A DNA stretch of 61,500 nucleotides from Phormidium ambiguum IAM M-71 (GTDB taxonomy: Bacteria; Cyanobacteriota; Cyanobacteriia; Cyanobacteriales; Aerosakkonemataceae). The first letter of the stretch is position 1, and every line of letters begins with the position of its first letter. The DNA lies in NCBI RefSeq assembly GCF_001904725.1, contig NZ_MRCE01000034.1, forward strand, positions 1 through 61,500, read 5' to 3'. The translations under genes and the position numbers were made by a program. Below the pieces are notes generated by a model, which worked only from the letters and a program-made list of their open reading frames with translations, did no database searches and was not told where the DNA came from. Below are positions 15,088-23,317 of the stretch, in pieces.

Positions 15088-15609
15088 TCAAAGTTCGACA
15101 AATTCGTAAACTACAACACCAGTAATAGGGTCGTTATCAATTCTTACATAACCAGCTTTTACTAATTGCATTAATGCGCCTTCAATTTCGGAAAAAGTCA
15201 TACCAGTATCCATAACTGCTTGAGTAACTGAAAGTTTGTTACCTCTAGCAGCTGCGGTTTTGACTAATTTGACCATTAATTGATCTCGATTTAAGGGAAT
15301 AGTTCGAGAAACTGCTGGTTGATTTAATGGGATTCCATTGGGTGCATAACCGAATTTTCCTCTAATTTTTAAGTTATGCTCTTCTACCATTCCGGGAATT
15401 AGGAATAAATCAATAAATTGTCCAACTCCAAATAAGCCAAATGTACATAGCCAAATAATGCCTGTGAACATTTTGCGATTATAGATGCGGTGTAAACCAT
15501 GTAGCTGTAGCAAGCAAGCTAGCCAAAGTAAGTAGCTAGTGCCAACATTATTACCAACATTACTGTTAACGGTATTCATTGCTGAATTAGTTACTTTGCG
15601 ATTGTCCAT
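15088..15609 (-). CDS. TM2-domain membrane protein
   Basis: A 173-residue protein. The TM2 domain has two transmembrane helices with the motif LHGLHRIYNRKMFTGIIWL and FGVGQFIDLFLIPGMV. It is followed by a soluble C-terminal part of about 70 residues that looks like a small winged-helix fold (LSVTQAVMDTGMTFSEIEGA and GYVRIDNDPITG). The combination suggests a membrane-tethered regulator or sensor, which is inference. It is a single gene reading towards DUF2996. Confidence 0.85.
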   Translation of the reverse strand: MDNRKVTNSAMNTVNSNVGNNVGTSYLLWLACLLQLHGLHRIYNRKMFTGIIWLCTFGLFGVGQFIDLFLIPGMVEEHNLKIRGKFGYAPNGIPLNQPAVSRTIPLNRDQLMVKLVKTAAARGNKLSVTQAVMDTGMTFSEIEGALMQLVKAGYVRIDNDPITGVVVYEFVEL

Positions 15610-15813
15610 TTTTTTATGATAGTTATTTTGTTATTGAGTGTTTGTATACCTGGAGTAGCGATTATTTGTAACAAAACTTGATACATTGTTGCAAGTCTTA
15701 ATGCGATCGCTCATCTAATCCAGTCGATACCTTGGTAGACTAAAACCCATGATGTTAAAGCGTCGCATTTAAGGTAACGATCGATCTTAAGTAGATCAAA
15801 AACAGAGACACCT

Positions 15814-16890
15814 ATGGTAGATTCCCTTAAGAAACCCAGTTTTGAAGAATTACGACCAGGAATAAAAGTTCCAGCCAAAGAAACCATCCTCACGCCTCGG
15901 TTTTATACCACTGACTTTGACGAAATGGCGCGGATGGACATCTCACCAAACGAAGATGAACTAAAAGCGATTTTGGAAGAGTTCCGCACTGACTACAATC
16001 GCCATCACTTTGTCCGGGATGCAGAATTTGAACAATCCTGGGAACACATCGACGGGGAAACTCGCAGGTTGTTCGTTGAGTTCCTAGAACGTTCCTGTAC
16101 TGCTGAATTTTCTGGATTTCTCCTTTACAAGGAACTAGGAAGACGCTTAAAGGATAAAAGTCCGGTTTTAGCAGAATGCTTTAACCTCATGTCACGGGAT
16201 GAGGCGCGTCACGCAGGATTCCTCAACAAAGCATTGTCTGACTTTAACCTGTCCCTAGACTTAGGATTCCTGACAAAAAGCCGGAAATATACCTTCTTTA
16301 AACCAAAATTCATTTTCTACGCTACCTACCTTTCTGAAAAGATTGGTTACTGGCGCTATATCACTATTTACCGCCACTTAGAAGCTCATCCTGAAGACCG
16401 AGTTTATCCAATTTTCCGCTTCTTTGAAAATTGGTGTCAGGATGAAAACCGTCATGGTGACTTCTTTGATGCCATGATGAAGGCGCAACCCGAAACATTA
16501 AACGACTGGAAAGCGAAACTCTGGTGTCGGTTCTTCCTACTATCAGTGTTTGCTACCATGTACCTCAATGATATCCAACGGGCTGATTTCTATGCAGCTA
16601 TTGGTCTCAATGCACGGGATTATGATATTCACGTGATTGAAAAGACCAATGAAACTGCTGGAAGAGTCTTCCCTGTTATGTTGGATGTGAATAATCCAGA
16701 ATTCTATGAGCGTTTGGATGTTTGTGTTCAAAATAATGCCAAACTGACTGAGATTGTTAACTCCAATCAGCCCAAAATCTTACAATTGTTACGGAAACTA
16801 CCTCTGTATATTTCTAACGGTTGGCAACTCTTGCGGCTGTATTTAATGAAACCAATTGATGTAACTTCTTTGCAAGGAACAGTCAAATAA
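15814..16890 (+). CDS. acsF: Mg-protoporphyrin IX monomethyl ester oxidative cyclase, aerobic type
   Basis: This diiron monooxygenase forms the isocyclic ring of chlorophyll, giving divinyl protochlorophyllide in an oxygen-dependent reaction at the membrane. The 358-residue length is normal. Iron-binding motifs are visible: [22 protein letters not shown] and [11 protein letters not shown] strong terminator follows. The gene is direct evidence for an oxygenic phototroph. Cyanobacteria often hold a second cyclase for low oxygen; none is seen here. Confidence 0.97.
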   Translation: MVDSLKKPSFEELRPGIKVPAKETILTPRFYTTDFDEMARMDISPNEDELKAILEEFRTDYNRHHFVRDAEFEQSWEHIDGETRRLFVEFLERSCTAEFSGFLLYKELGRRLKDKSPVLAECFNLMSRDEARHAGFLNKALSDFNLSLDLGFLTKSRKYTFFKPKFIFYATYLSEKIGYWRYITIYRHLEAHPEDRVYPIFRFFENWCQDENRHGDFFDAMMKAQPETLNDWKAKLWCRFFLLSVFATMYLNDIQRADFYAAIGLNARDYDIHVIEKTNETAGRVFPVMLDVNNPEFYERLDVCVQNNAKLTEIVNSNQPKILQLLRKLPLYISNGWQLLRLYLMKPIDVTSLQGTVK

Positions 16891-16917
16891 CTTTCATTAG
16901 TTGCTCCTTGATTATGG

Positions 16918-16947
16918 CGGTTCTGCTACTAGCGGAACCGTTTTTTT
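16918..16947 (+). terminator. Rho-independent terminator of acsF
   Basis: The stem CGGTTCTGC / GCGGAACCG (9 bp, one G-U pair) with loop TACTA is followed directly by seven T residues, 27 bp after the acsF stop. Confidence 0.92.
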
Positions 16948-16967
16948 CGTCAAAATGCAGTAATGTA

Positions 16968-17105
16968 TTTATTAGGACTTACGCACTCAATTAGAAATGT
17001 AGGGGCGGGTTTAGCCGATAAATTAAGCATTTCACAGATAATATTACTTCAAAACCCGCTCCTACAATCATCGATGTTTCGTCATTTTGCGTAAGTCCTA
17101 TTTAT
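16968..17105. mobile_element. MITE-like element with terminal inverted repeats and target duplication
   Basis: The element spans 16973-17100 (128 bp) and begins TAGGACTTACGCA and ends TGCGTAAGTCCTA, perfect 13-bp terminal inverted repeats. A second internal inverted pair is TGTAGGGGCGGGTTT / AAACCCGCTCCTACA (one mismatch). It is flanked by TTTAT on both sides (16968-16972 and 17101-17105), consistent with a 5-bp target-site duplication. It has no coding capacity and would need a transposase supplied elsewhere. The AT-rich TSD could match by chance. Confidence 0.75.
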
Positions 17106-17358
17106 GTGGTATTTGATAATGGGAATTTGGTAAATAAAGTAAATCTGCTATAATTCCTGTCAAAAATCTTCAATCTAATTTCTTAAATTACCCCTACCAA
17201 CTAGTAACTACTTACCTCCTAAAATTCATAAACTGTCACGCATCTAAATTAATTATTGAGGTTGCAGGGGGGCAGAGGTGCAGGGGGCAGGGGAGAGAAT
17301 TAGAATAAATTTCTTCGATTTCCCAACAATCTAATTTAAATGCGGAACAGCTTAAAAT
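17106..17358. other. Intergenic sequence upstream of the exported protein
   Basis: AT-rich, with a G-rich STRR-like tract (GGGGGGCAGAGGTGCAGGG) near 17265-17295. No ORF or RNA is recognised. With the MITE it completes the 468-bp gap after acsF. Confidence 0.5.
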
Positions 17359-18114
17359 ATGAAATTAAATTACTGGTTTCTATTAATTAGCGGTTGTTTA
17401 ACACTAGTAGCGACACCTGCTGGGGGACAAACTCCAGAAACTCAACCGACTCCAGCAACTCCGCCGACTCAGGAAACTCCCCAAACTCCAGAATCAGCAA
17501 CGCCTAACTCGTCAGCTAGAGATTTAGATTTAAGTCCAGAAATTATCGAGAATAGTCCGTTATTACGGCGTTGGATGCGGAAAGTCCCTAATGTTTTGGA
17601 CGATATTAAAAACGATCCTAGTTTTCGTACTAGGTTAAGGTTAGGTTATTCGCAGTATACTTCCGACGATCGCTCTTCAGGAATTAAAGTTGGGGTAGAA
17701 GATATATTTTTAGGAAAAACCGGGCTAACTTTAAGTGGAGAGTATAACACTTCCTTCGATGGTGATTACTCTCTTTACGGTGGTGATTTACGTTACTACA
17801 TTTTACCTTTGGGTGGTTACATTAATATTGCCCCGGTCATTGGTTATCGTCACATAGATACTGATAGATACAATACTAGCGGTTTAAATGTTGGCGCGAA
17901 GTTACTGTTTGTGTTTTCTCGCACTGGCGCAGGGGATATTTCTTTAACTCAAAGTTGGGTGTCTCCCGGTACTAGCGAAGAGGTAGGTTTGACTACTATT
18001 TCTGTAGGCTATGCTTTGACAGAAAATATTCGCTTATCTACAGATTTTCAGAAACAGAATGCTAGACAAAGAAAGGATAATCGATTAGCGATCGTTTTGG
18101 AATGGATGCTTTAA
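17359..18114 (+). CDS. Exported protein, probable outer-membrane beta-barrel
   Basis: This 251-residue protein has an N-terminal signal peptide (FLLISGCLTLVATPAGGQ). A Pro/Thr/Gln-rich linker of about 30 residues (TPATPPTQETPQTPE) comes next. The rest of the chain is about 180 residues of alternating polar/hydrophobic beta strands (GLTLSGEYNTSFDGDYSLYG, LGGYINIAPVIGYRHI, VGLTTISVGYALTENIRL). This pattern is typical of a small barrel in the outer membrane. I do not recognise a named family. The following gene also encodes an exported protein. Confidence 0.7.
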   Translation: MKLNYWFLLISGCLTLVATPAGGQTPETQPTPATPPTQETPQTPESATPNSSARDLDLSPEIIENSPLLRRWMRKVPNVLDDIKNDPSFRTRLRLGYSQYTSDDRSSGIKVGVEDIFLGKTGLTLSGEYNTSFDGDYSLYGGDLRYYILPLGGYINIAPVIGYRHIDTDRYNTSGLNVGAKLLFVFSRTGAGDISLTQSWVSPGTSEEVGLTTISVGYALTENIRLSTDFQKQNARQRKDNRLAIVLEWML

Positions 18115-18213
18115 TTTTAATTCCATCTTCTAATTAGAAAAAAAATGAACGTGCAGCCAATGAAATTTAATTTTTCACTTTTCACCTAATCAATAATCGG
18201 AGTAATTCAGATA

Positions 18214-18942
18214 ATGAAAAATGTGAAACTAAATGCTGTACAATCATTAGCTGCTATTTCAATATTATTTAGCCCTACACTTTCTCTGGTTGCAGCAAAT
18301 ACCCAAGAAATCCCACAAAAGTTAGCTGATGCTGCTAAAGAAGCTTGCATTCGATCGGCAGAAGCAAAAGGATTTAAAATTGAACAAGTAGTTTCTCTTG
18401 AACCAAATGGAACAGATGGTGTTAGGGCAATTTTAAGTCAGAGTCGCAATGGACAAGCGAATCAACTGACTTGTGGATATTCTGAAAAAGATGGTGCAGT
18501 TTTTAACGAAGAGACAACTGAAACAACTATTACCATCGTACCAACTACAGCAGTAATTACAGAATTTGGGACAGCACTAGTACCAACAGCAACAGATTTT
18601 GCGCCTCTGTGGTGGTTGCTTTTACCTTTATTGGCATTACCGCTGCTGTTATGGTGGACGAAACGCCGGGATGCCTTGGAAACTTCAGAAGCTAATGCTT
18701 ATGTTACTACTGCGGTTGCGGATAAAGATTATGAAGCGATCGTCCGCACAAATGGCAGTTTGATTAATGTTCATTTAGGCCCTAACGATACTCATACAAT
18801 AATTGGTACGCTGCGGGATAATCAAAGAGTATCTCTCTCTGGTCGCTATGATAATAATTGGGCAGAGTTGATTAATGGTGGTTGGGTCAATAGTCAATAT
18901 TTAGAATATTTGGAAACTAATCCTCGCTACCAGACTAGTTAA
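18214..18942 (+). CDS. Membrane-anchored bacterial SH3-domain protein
   Basis: A 242-residue protein with an N-terminal signal/anchor (LAAISILFSPTLSLVAA). A periplasmic region of about 90 residues precedes a transmembrane helix (WWLLLPLLALPLLLWW, near 131-146) with a KRR stop-transfer. The C-terminal bacterial SH3 domain (INVHLGPNDTHTIIGTLRDN, WAELINGGWVNSQYL) would then be cytoplasmic if the topology is as drawn. SH3b domains often bind peptidoglycan or peptides, so the topology deserves caution. Its function is unknown. Confidence 0.75.
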   Translation: MKNVKLNAVQSLAAISILFSPTLSLVAANTQEIPQKLADAAKEACIRSAEAKGFKIEQVVSLEPNGTDGVRAILSQSRNGQANQLTCGYSEKDGAVFNEETTETTITIVPTTAVITEFGTALVPTATDFAPLWWLLLPLLALPLLLWWTKRRDALETSEANAYVTTAVADKDYEAIVRTNGSLINVHLGPNDTHTIIGTLRDNQRVSLSGRYDNNWAELINGGWVNSQYLEYLETNPRYQTS

Positions 18943-18944
18943 CT

Positions 18945-18988
18945 AATGCGATCGCTTTTTTGCACTAGACATCAAAGGCGATCGCATT
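18945..18988. repeat. Inverted repeat built from two HIP1 sites
   Basis: AATGCGATCGC and GCGATCGCATT are perfect 11-bp inverted arms, each containing the octamer GCGATCGC. It lies between the convergent SH3-domain gene and tRNA-Leu and may end transcription from either, although the T-run is in the loop. Confidence 0.65.
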
Positions 18989-19015
18989 CACCATCGTACT
19001 GATGAGTAAAAACTA

Positions 19016-19097
19016 TGCGGATGAAAGGACTTGAACCTTCACTTCTTGCGAAACCAGAACCTAAATCTGGCGCGTCTGCCAATTCCGCCACATCCGC
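19016..19097 (-). tRNA. tRNA-Leu (anticodon UAG)
   Basis: The minus strand folds as a class II tRNA. The acceptor stem GCGGATG/CATCCGC has 7 bp, and the D-arm holds AATTGGCAGA. The anticodon stem CCAGA/TCTGG has loop TTTAGGT, giving anticodon TAG, which reads CUA/CUN leucine codons. A long variable arm and a TTCAAGT T-loop follow. The discriminator base is A, and the 3' CCA is not encoded. Confidence 0.96.
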
Positions 19098-19797
19098 TTG
19101 AATCTACAGTCTAACAGATTCACACAATAAATCAGTATAACAGATTTTTTTGCATAAGATACAGAAAATAAAATATTTTTTTCTTCTGTTTCCTGTGGCG
19201 GCGCAAAGTCAACTCTGTCAAGGGAATTCGGCACGTTGTTGGCTTTTTCCACAAATTTTTGTGGCGACTTACCTAAAAGTGTAGTGTCGATCGCTTCCCC
19301 AATACCTTGCAACAGCTGATAACATGACATTTCCGTTTGAAACCCTTCACTTAAAATCTGCCTTCTACTACAAATGCTAGCCAACTAAAACTAAATACCA
19401 TCTATTCATCCTTTCCTAAAGCGAATCGAGCCAATGTCAAAGTGTTAACTTTATTCGACTAACAGCTTGATTTACTACTTGTTAACAGCCACCCAATATA
19501 AATAGAATTAAAAAGATATACTTTCTCATTATCGGGGGATTAAAAATTTCTGTAGCATTATTTTACTAAAACTACTGCCACTTAGTTAAATTGGTAATTT
19601 AATTAACTCCACACTAAATTTTACTTAAGTAGAAGGTAAGAAAACTTGGATAATTTATTTTAAGAAATATTTCTGTAAATTAAAATTTCCTCGTATAGAA
19701 GATGACTATTTATAAAATACAGGCATTATATGATAACAATATAAATAAATACTTTGTAAAACCCGAAAAGCAAGCAACTTTAATTGGGTTCAGAATA
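19098..19797. other. AT-rich gap between tRNA-Leu and a small exported protein
   Basis: A 700-bp gap. A minus-strand reading frame (19061-19384) runs into the tRNA and is not credible in full. A shorter version starting at 19330 (MSCYQLLQGIGEAIDTTLLG) looks protein-like but lacks a convincing ribosome-binding site and still overlaps the tRNA. Otherwise nothing is recognised beyond AT-rich promoter-like sequence. Confidence 0.4.
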
Positions 19798-20184
19798 ATG
19801 AAAATCATAAATCCTATATCTTTAGTAGTGTTGGCATCTACCAGTATTGTTTTAACTGGAACAGCGCAGGCACAGTCTCCGACAACACCAAATCAACCCA
19901 CAGATGATTTCACCTTATCTGGCGACTCTTTAGAAGGAATTGAAACTCGCTCACTAGAAGGTAATTATCGTCAATTTTTTGGTGGCAATGCTCCGGCTGG
20001 CACAATTAATGAAACCTATGAAATGACCAAAAAAGGTAATCGCAACCCCTTACAAGTAGGGCGGGATGCAGAATTACAAATTAATCGACAAACACCTCAA
20101 CCAATCAATGCTGTACCTTTCCGAGACAATGAGCGGACAAATGATAGTAATAGAGTCGAACTAAAACTTGATTTAGCAGAGTAG
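19798..20184 (+). CDS. Small exported protein of unknown function
   Basis: The mature start is best placed at ATG 19798, giving 128 residues with a clean signal peptide (MKIINPISLVVLASTSIVLT then GTAQAQS). An upstream ATG at 19682 phase would add a polar stretch before the signal. The mature part is polar and repeat-free (FTLSGDSLEGIETRSLEGNY, YRQFFGGNAPAGTINETY). No family is recognised. It is probably periplasmic or cell-surface. The neighbours are a tRNA and a TPR-CHAT gene on the other strand. Confidence 0.6.
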   Translation: MKIINPISLVVLASTSIVLTGTAQAQSPTTPNQPTDDFTLSGDSLEGIETRSLEGNYRQFFGGNAPAGTINETYEMTKKGNRNPLQVGRDAELQINRQTPQPINAVPFRDNERTNDSNRVELKLDLAE

Positions 20185-20235
20185 GAAAGTTTTTTAGCTT
20201 ATACCAATTCTCTGTAAAATTGGGCTGAATCATAG

Positions 20236-20259
20236 CCCCTCTCCGTAAACGGGGAGGGG
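20236..20259. repeat. GC-rich hairpin between convergent genes
   Basis: CCCCTCTCCG and CGGGGAGGGG, ten-base arms (one G-U pair) around TAAA. It is a dispersed cyanobacterial palindrome, and a small GCGTTA/TAACGC palindrome follows at 20310-20324. Together they fill the gap between convergent genes and may act as a transcription stop. Confidence 0.65.
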
Positions 20260-20346
20260 TTTGGGGTGGGGTTAAAAATTAGGCAGTGACCTTAAAAATA
20301 GTGAAATGGTGCGTTACTAACGCATCCTACGCATCGAACCTACTTG

Positions 20347-23253
20347 TCATTTCGTCCCCATCCCAGACCAATCACCAGAAGGAATAAAAGCCGCCCAAAA
20401 ATAAGGATGTTGATACTTAGAATTTCGCAACATTTCCAACTGAATCTGACGCAAAGCCTCAGAACGCCCCTCATTATTCAACAAACGGCGATAATAACTC
20501 ACCATTAAATCCTTTGTACCCTCATCATCCACTTTCCATAAGCTTAACAGCTGACTTTCCGCACCTGCGATCGCAAACGCACGGCGCAACCCAAAAACCC
20601 CCTCCCCATTCGCCACATCTCCCACCCCAGTTTCACAAGCAGATAACACCACCAACTTCGTTCCCCACAAATTCAAAGCCGCCGCCTCCATCGCCGTTAA
20701 CACCCCATCCTCATCACCACTTTGGCGCACATTAAAACCAGCCAAAGCCAAACCCGACCTCAGTAACGGATTTTCTTGATTTCCCGTCACACGACGACCA
20801 GGTTTTACACTCGAATCAGCCTCAACTTGAAGACTTCGACTCAACCCAGACGGCGGTGCAACTAAATCCACATCTTCCAAGAAAAATCCGTGAGTCGCAA
20901 TATGTAAAATCTGAGGACTTTTTACTTGTTTCAAAGCATTTTCTGTCGCTTGAGAACCAGTTAATTTTTGAATTCCAGAAAGCAAAGGCGCAATAGCTTC
21001 AGCTTCTTTCAAAGTCCCAGGTAAAGGCCCAAATTGAATTTGGGCTAAATCAGTAGAACGTTGACTATTATTACCACGACTTTTACTAGCAACCTGCACC
21101 GATGAATTACCAGGATTACTATAATCAGGATTAGCTAAAAGTACTGGACTAGAACGACTAGCAACCGGATTTTGTAACCGCAACAAATCACGACCAGAAC
21201 CAAGATAAGTAATCGAATAACTTTCCACTAAATAACGGTTATTTTCATCAACTAAAGCAGCAAAAGGAATTAAATTAAGTTGGCTATCAGGAGAAATTAA
21301 CAGCGTGCGAGTATTACCCAAACGCTGCCGAATAGGTTGCATAATTTTGGCATCAAGAGAGCGGGCAATTTTTTGAATATTAGGAGATTGAGATTGCAAA
21401 GCTTGACGAAACTCAGTCACCCCTTTGTTAATAGATTCTGCTTCCCCTAAATCCACCCATTGAATCTCACCAGAAGGATTGAGAATATAGGCAACATAGC
21501 GAGGAGTTCCCCATTTCGCTGTTTTGGCATTAAAAGGTTCGTAAAGCACTAATTCAACTAAAGCCGCATTTTGCGGAATCAGTTTTTGAACAGCTTCAAT
21601 AGTTGCAGGTTGAGAAAGCTTACGAAATTCCGTTGAACGACGAGCTAATTCAGCTTCCTGTTGTTCCGCTTGAGTTTTCAGATTAGCAACTTGGTTCCGA
21701 TACTCTTCTAAAGAAAGATTTTTTGGTTGATTAAAAATTAAAGCTGCAAGTTGACTGCGAGTTGTATTAAATTGGTCGAGTAACTGTTGATTTTCTGGAG
21801 TCAGATTTTGACGTAAAGTAATCAGGCTATCCGTCAGAACTTCCAAAATCCGACCCTTGCGACGTAAAACCGTAGTCAAAGCCAAAGACGCGGCTTCTGG
21901 GTTATTGGGTGCAGCTTGGACGTGCAGAGAAACAATACTGTTTGTTGTCCCAGAAAGAGTTCTCATGTAAGCACGCTTTTGAGATTCCGAGCCAATGGTA
22001 AGGTTAGCAGCAAGTTGCTGTTCTTCCAGATTTGCACCACGAGTTTGAAATTCAACTGCACGACGAATATCTCCTTTAGCTTGGTACAGTCCTGCCAAAT
22101 TATTAAGACTGATAGCAACATCGGAATGCTCGGAGCCAAGAGCCTTTTCCAGAATGGTTAGAGAGCGTTGGTACAGAGGTTCAGCTTGAGCATAGTTGCC
22201 CATCTTGTAATAAAGTTCTGCCAGGTTGTTCAGGCTAGCCGCAACACTAGGATGCTCGGAACCAAGAGCTTTTTCCCGAATAGCTAAAGACCTCTGGTAT
22301 AAGGGTTCAGCTTGAGTATATTTGCCCATCTGTCCGTAAAGTAACGCCAAGTTGCTCAGGATAGTACCAATACTTGGATGTTGGGAGCCAAGGACTTTTT
22401 CCAAGATGGTTAGAGAACGTTGGTATAGAGGTTCAGCTTGGGCGTATTTACTCATCTGTCGGTACAATTCTGCTAGGTTATTGAGGCTAGCAGCAAAATG
22501 CGGATGTTCTGAACCAAGGGTTTTTTCCAGAATGACTAGAGAGCGTTGGTATAGAGGTTCAGCTTGGGTGTAATTACCCATCTGTCGATAAAGTTCTGCT
22601 AAGTTATTGAGGCTGTTACCAACATCAGAATGCTCGGAACCAAGGACTTTTTCCCGGATAGCCAAAGACCTTTGATACAAAGGTTCCGCTTTGATGTAAT
22701 TACCCATCTGTCGATAAAGTTCTGCCATGTTGTTCAGGCTAATGGCTACTTTGGGATGTTCTGTACCAAGGGCTTTTTCCCAAATAGTCAAAGACCTTTG
22801 ATGCAAAGGTTCAGCTTTTGCGTAATCGCCCATATATCGGTACATTTCTGCCAAGTTGTTGAGGATGACGGCAACATCAGGATGTTGAGAACCCAGAACT
22901 TTTTCAGAAATGGCTAAAGAACGTAGATAAAGGGGTTCAGCTTGGGTGTAATTGCCTTGTTGTTGGTGCAATATAGCCAGAATGTTGATAAAAGTTACGA
23001 TTTCAGGATGTTCGGCTCCGAAAGCTTTTTCAAAAGTTGCTATAATTTTTTCCGCTAGGGGAATTGCTTCAGCATATTTGCCTTGTTCGTAAAGTTGACT
23101 AACCTGTTTAACGAGAAGTTTGGCTTCTTCGAGTTCATTGAATTGTTCGGTTGAGGGTGTTGGTGTTTGTGCGAAAATTCCGCCAGGAACACTCGTTACA
23201 ATACCTAGTGTGGCGATGAGGGCAGTTGTCCACAGCAGCGTTCTCCGGCTCAT
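20347..23253 (-). CDS. Secreted TPR-CHAT (caspase-like) protein
   Basis: A 968-residue protein with a signal peptide (TALIATLGIVTSVPGGIFAQ). About nine 42-residue TPRs of the kinesin-light-chain type follow (AEPLYQRSLAILEKALGSEHP), to roughly residue 400. A helical linker and a C-terminal CHAT domain complete it. The CHAT domain keeps His788 in LHIATHGFF and Cys873 in LSACETGVG, the expected dyad of a clan CD cysteine protease. GAGG is placed 7 nt before the ATG. It is transcribed divergently from an orthocaspase gene only 64 bp away, so the two may be coregulated and functionally linked. The paralogue at 6540 has a different TPR subtype. Confidence 0.92.
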   Translation of the reverse strand: MSRRTLLWTTALIATLGIVTSVPGGIFAQTPTPSTEQFNELEEAKLLVKQVSQLYEQGKYAEAIPLAEKIIATFEKAFGAEHPEIVTFINILAILHQQQGNYTQAEPLYLRSLAISEKVLGSQHPDVAVILNNLAEMYRYMGDYAKAEPLHQRSLTIWEKALGTEHPKVAISLNNMAELYRQMGNYIKAEPLYQRSLAIREKVLGSEHSDVGNSLNNLAELYRQMGNYTQAEPLYQRSLVILEKTLGSEHPHFAASLNNLAELYRQMSKYAQAEPLYQRSLTILEKVLGSQHPSIGTILSNLALLYGQMGKYTQAEPLYQRSLAIREKALGSEHPSVAASLNNLAELYYKMGNYAQAEPLYQRSLTILEKALGSEHSDVAISLNNLAGLYQAKGDIRRAVEFQTRGANLEEQQLAANLTIGSESQKRAYMRTLSGTTNSIVSLHVQAAPNNPEAASLALTTVLRRKGRILEVLTDSLITLRQNLTPENQQLLDQFNTTRSQLAALIFNQPKNLSLEEYRNQVANLKTQAEQQEAELARRSTEFRKLSQPATIEAVQKLIPQNAALVELVLYEPFNAKTAKWGTPRYVAYILNPSGEIQWVDLGEAESINKGVTEFRQALQSQSPNIQKIARSLDAKIMQPIRQRLGNTRTLLISPDSQLNLIPFAALVDENNRYLVESYSITYLGSGRDLLRLQNPVASRSSPVLLANPDYSNPGNSSVQVASKSRGNNSQRSTDLAQIQFGPLPGTLKEAEAIAPLLSGIQKLTGSQATENALKQVKSPQILHIATHGFFLEDVDLVAPPSGLSRSLQVEADSSVKPGRRVTGNQENPLLRSGLALAGFNVRQSGDEDGVLTAMEAAALNLWGTKLVVLSACETGVGDVANGEGVFGLRRAFAIAGAESQLLSLWKVDDEGTKDLMVSYYRRLLNNEGRSEALRQIQLEMLRNSKYQHPYFWAAFIPSGDWSGMGTK
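22060..22980 (-). repeat. 126-bp tandem repeats encoding TPRs
   Basis: About seven copies of a 126-bp unit; GGTTCAGCTT-type cores recur every 126 bp on the plus strand. The DNA similarity between units is high, as in the other TPR-CHAT gene. Confidence 0.85.
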
Positions 23254-23317
23254 GATGTTTCCTCGTCCTAAGTTAAGCTATTTCTAGAAAATCTCGCCTC
23301 ATATCTTAACTTTGCCA
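23254..23317. promoter_or_regulatory. Divergent promoter of the TPR-CHAT and orthocaspase genes
   Basis: This 64-bp gap must hold both promoters. It contains the perfect palindrome TTTCTAGAAA (23281-23290) inside an 8-bp inverted repeat, AAGTTAAG (23270-23277) and CTTAACTT (23305-23312). Such nested symmetry is what a dimeric regulator controlling both genes would use. The regulator is not evident nearby. Confidence 0.55.

Noticed and set aside
19061-19384. 107-codon minus-strand frame
   Set aside because: It runs into the tRNA-Leu gene and ends in translated tRNA sequence; no convincing ribosome-binding site.
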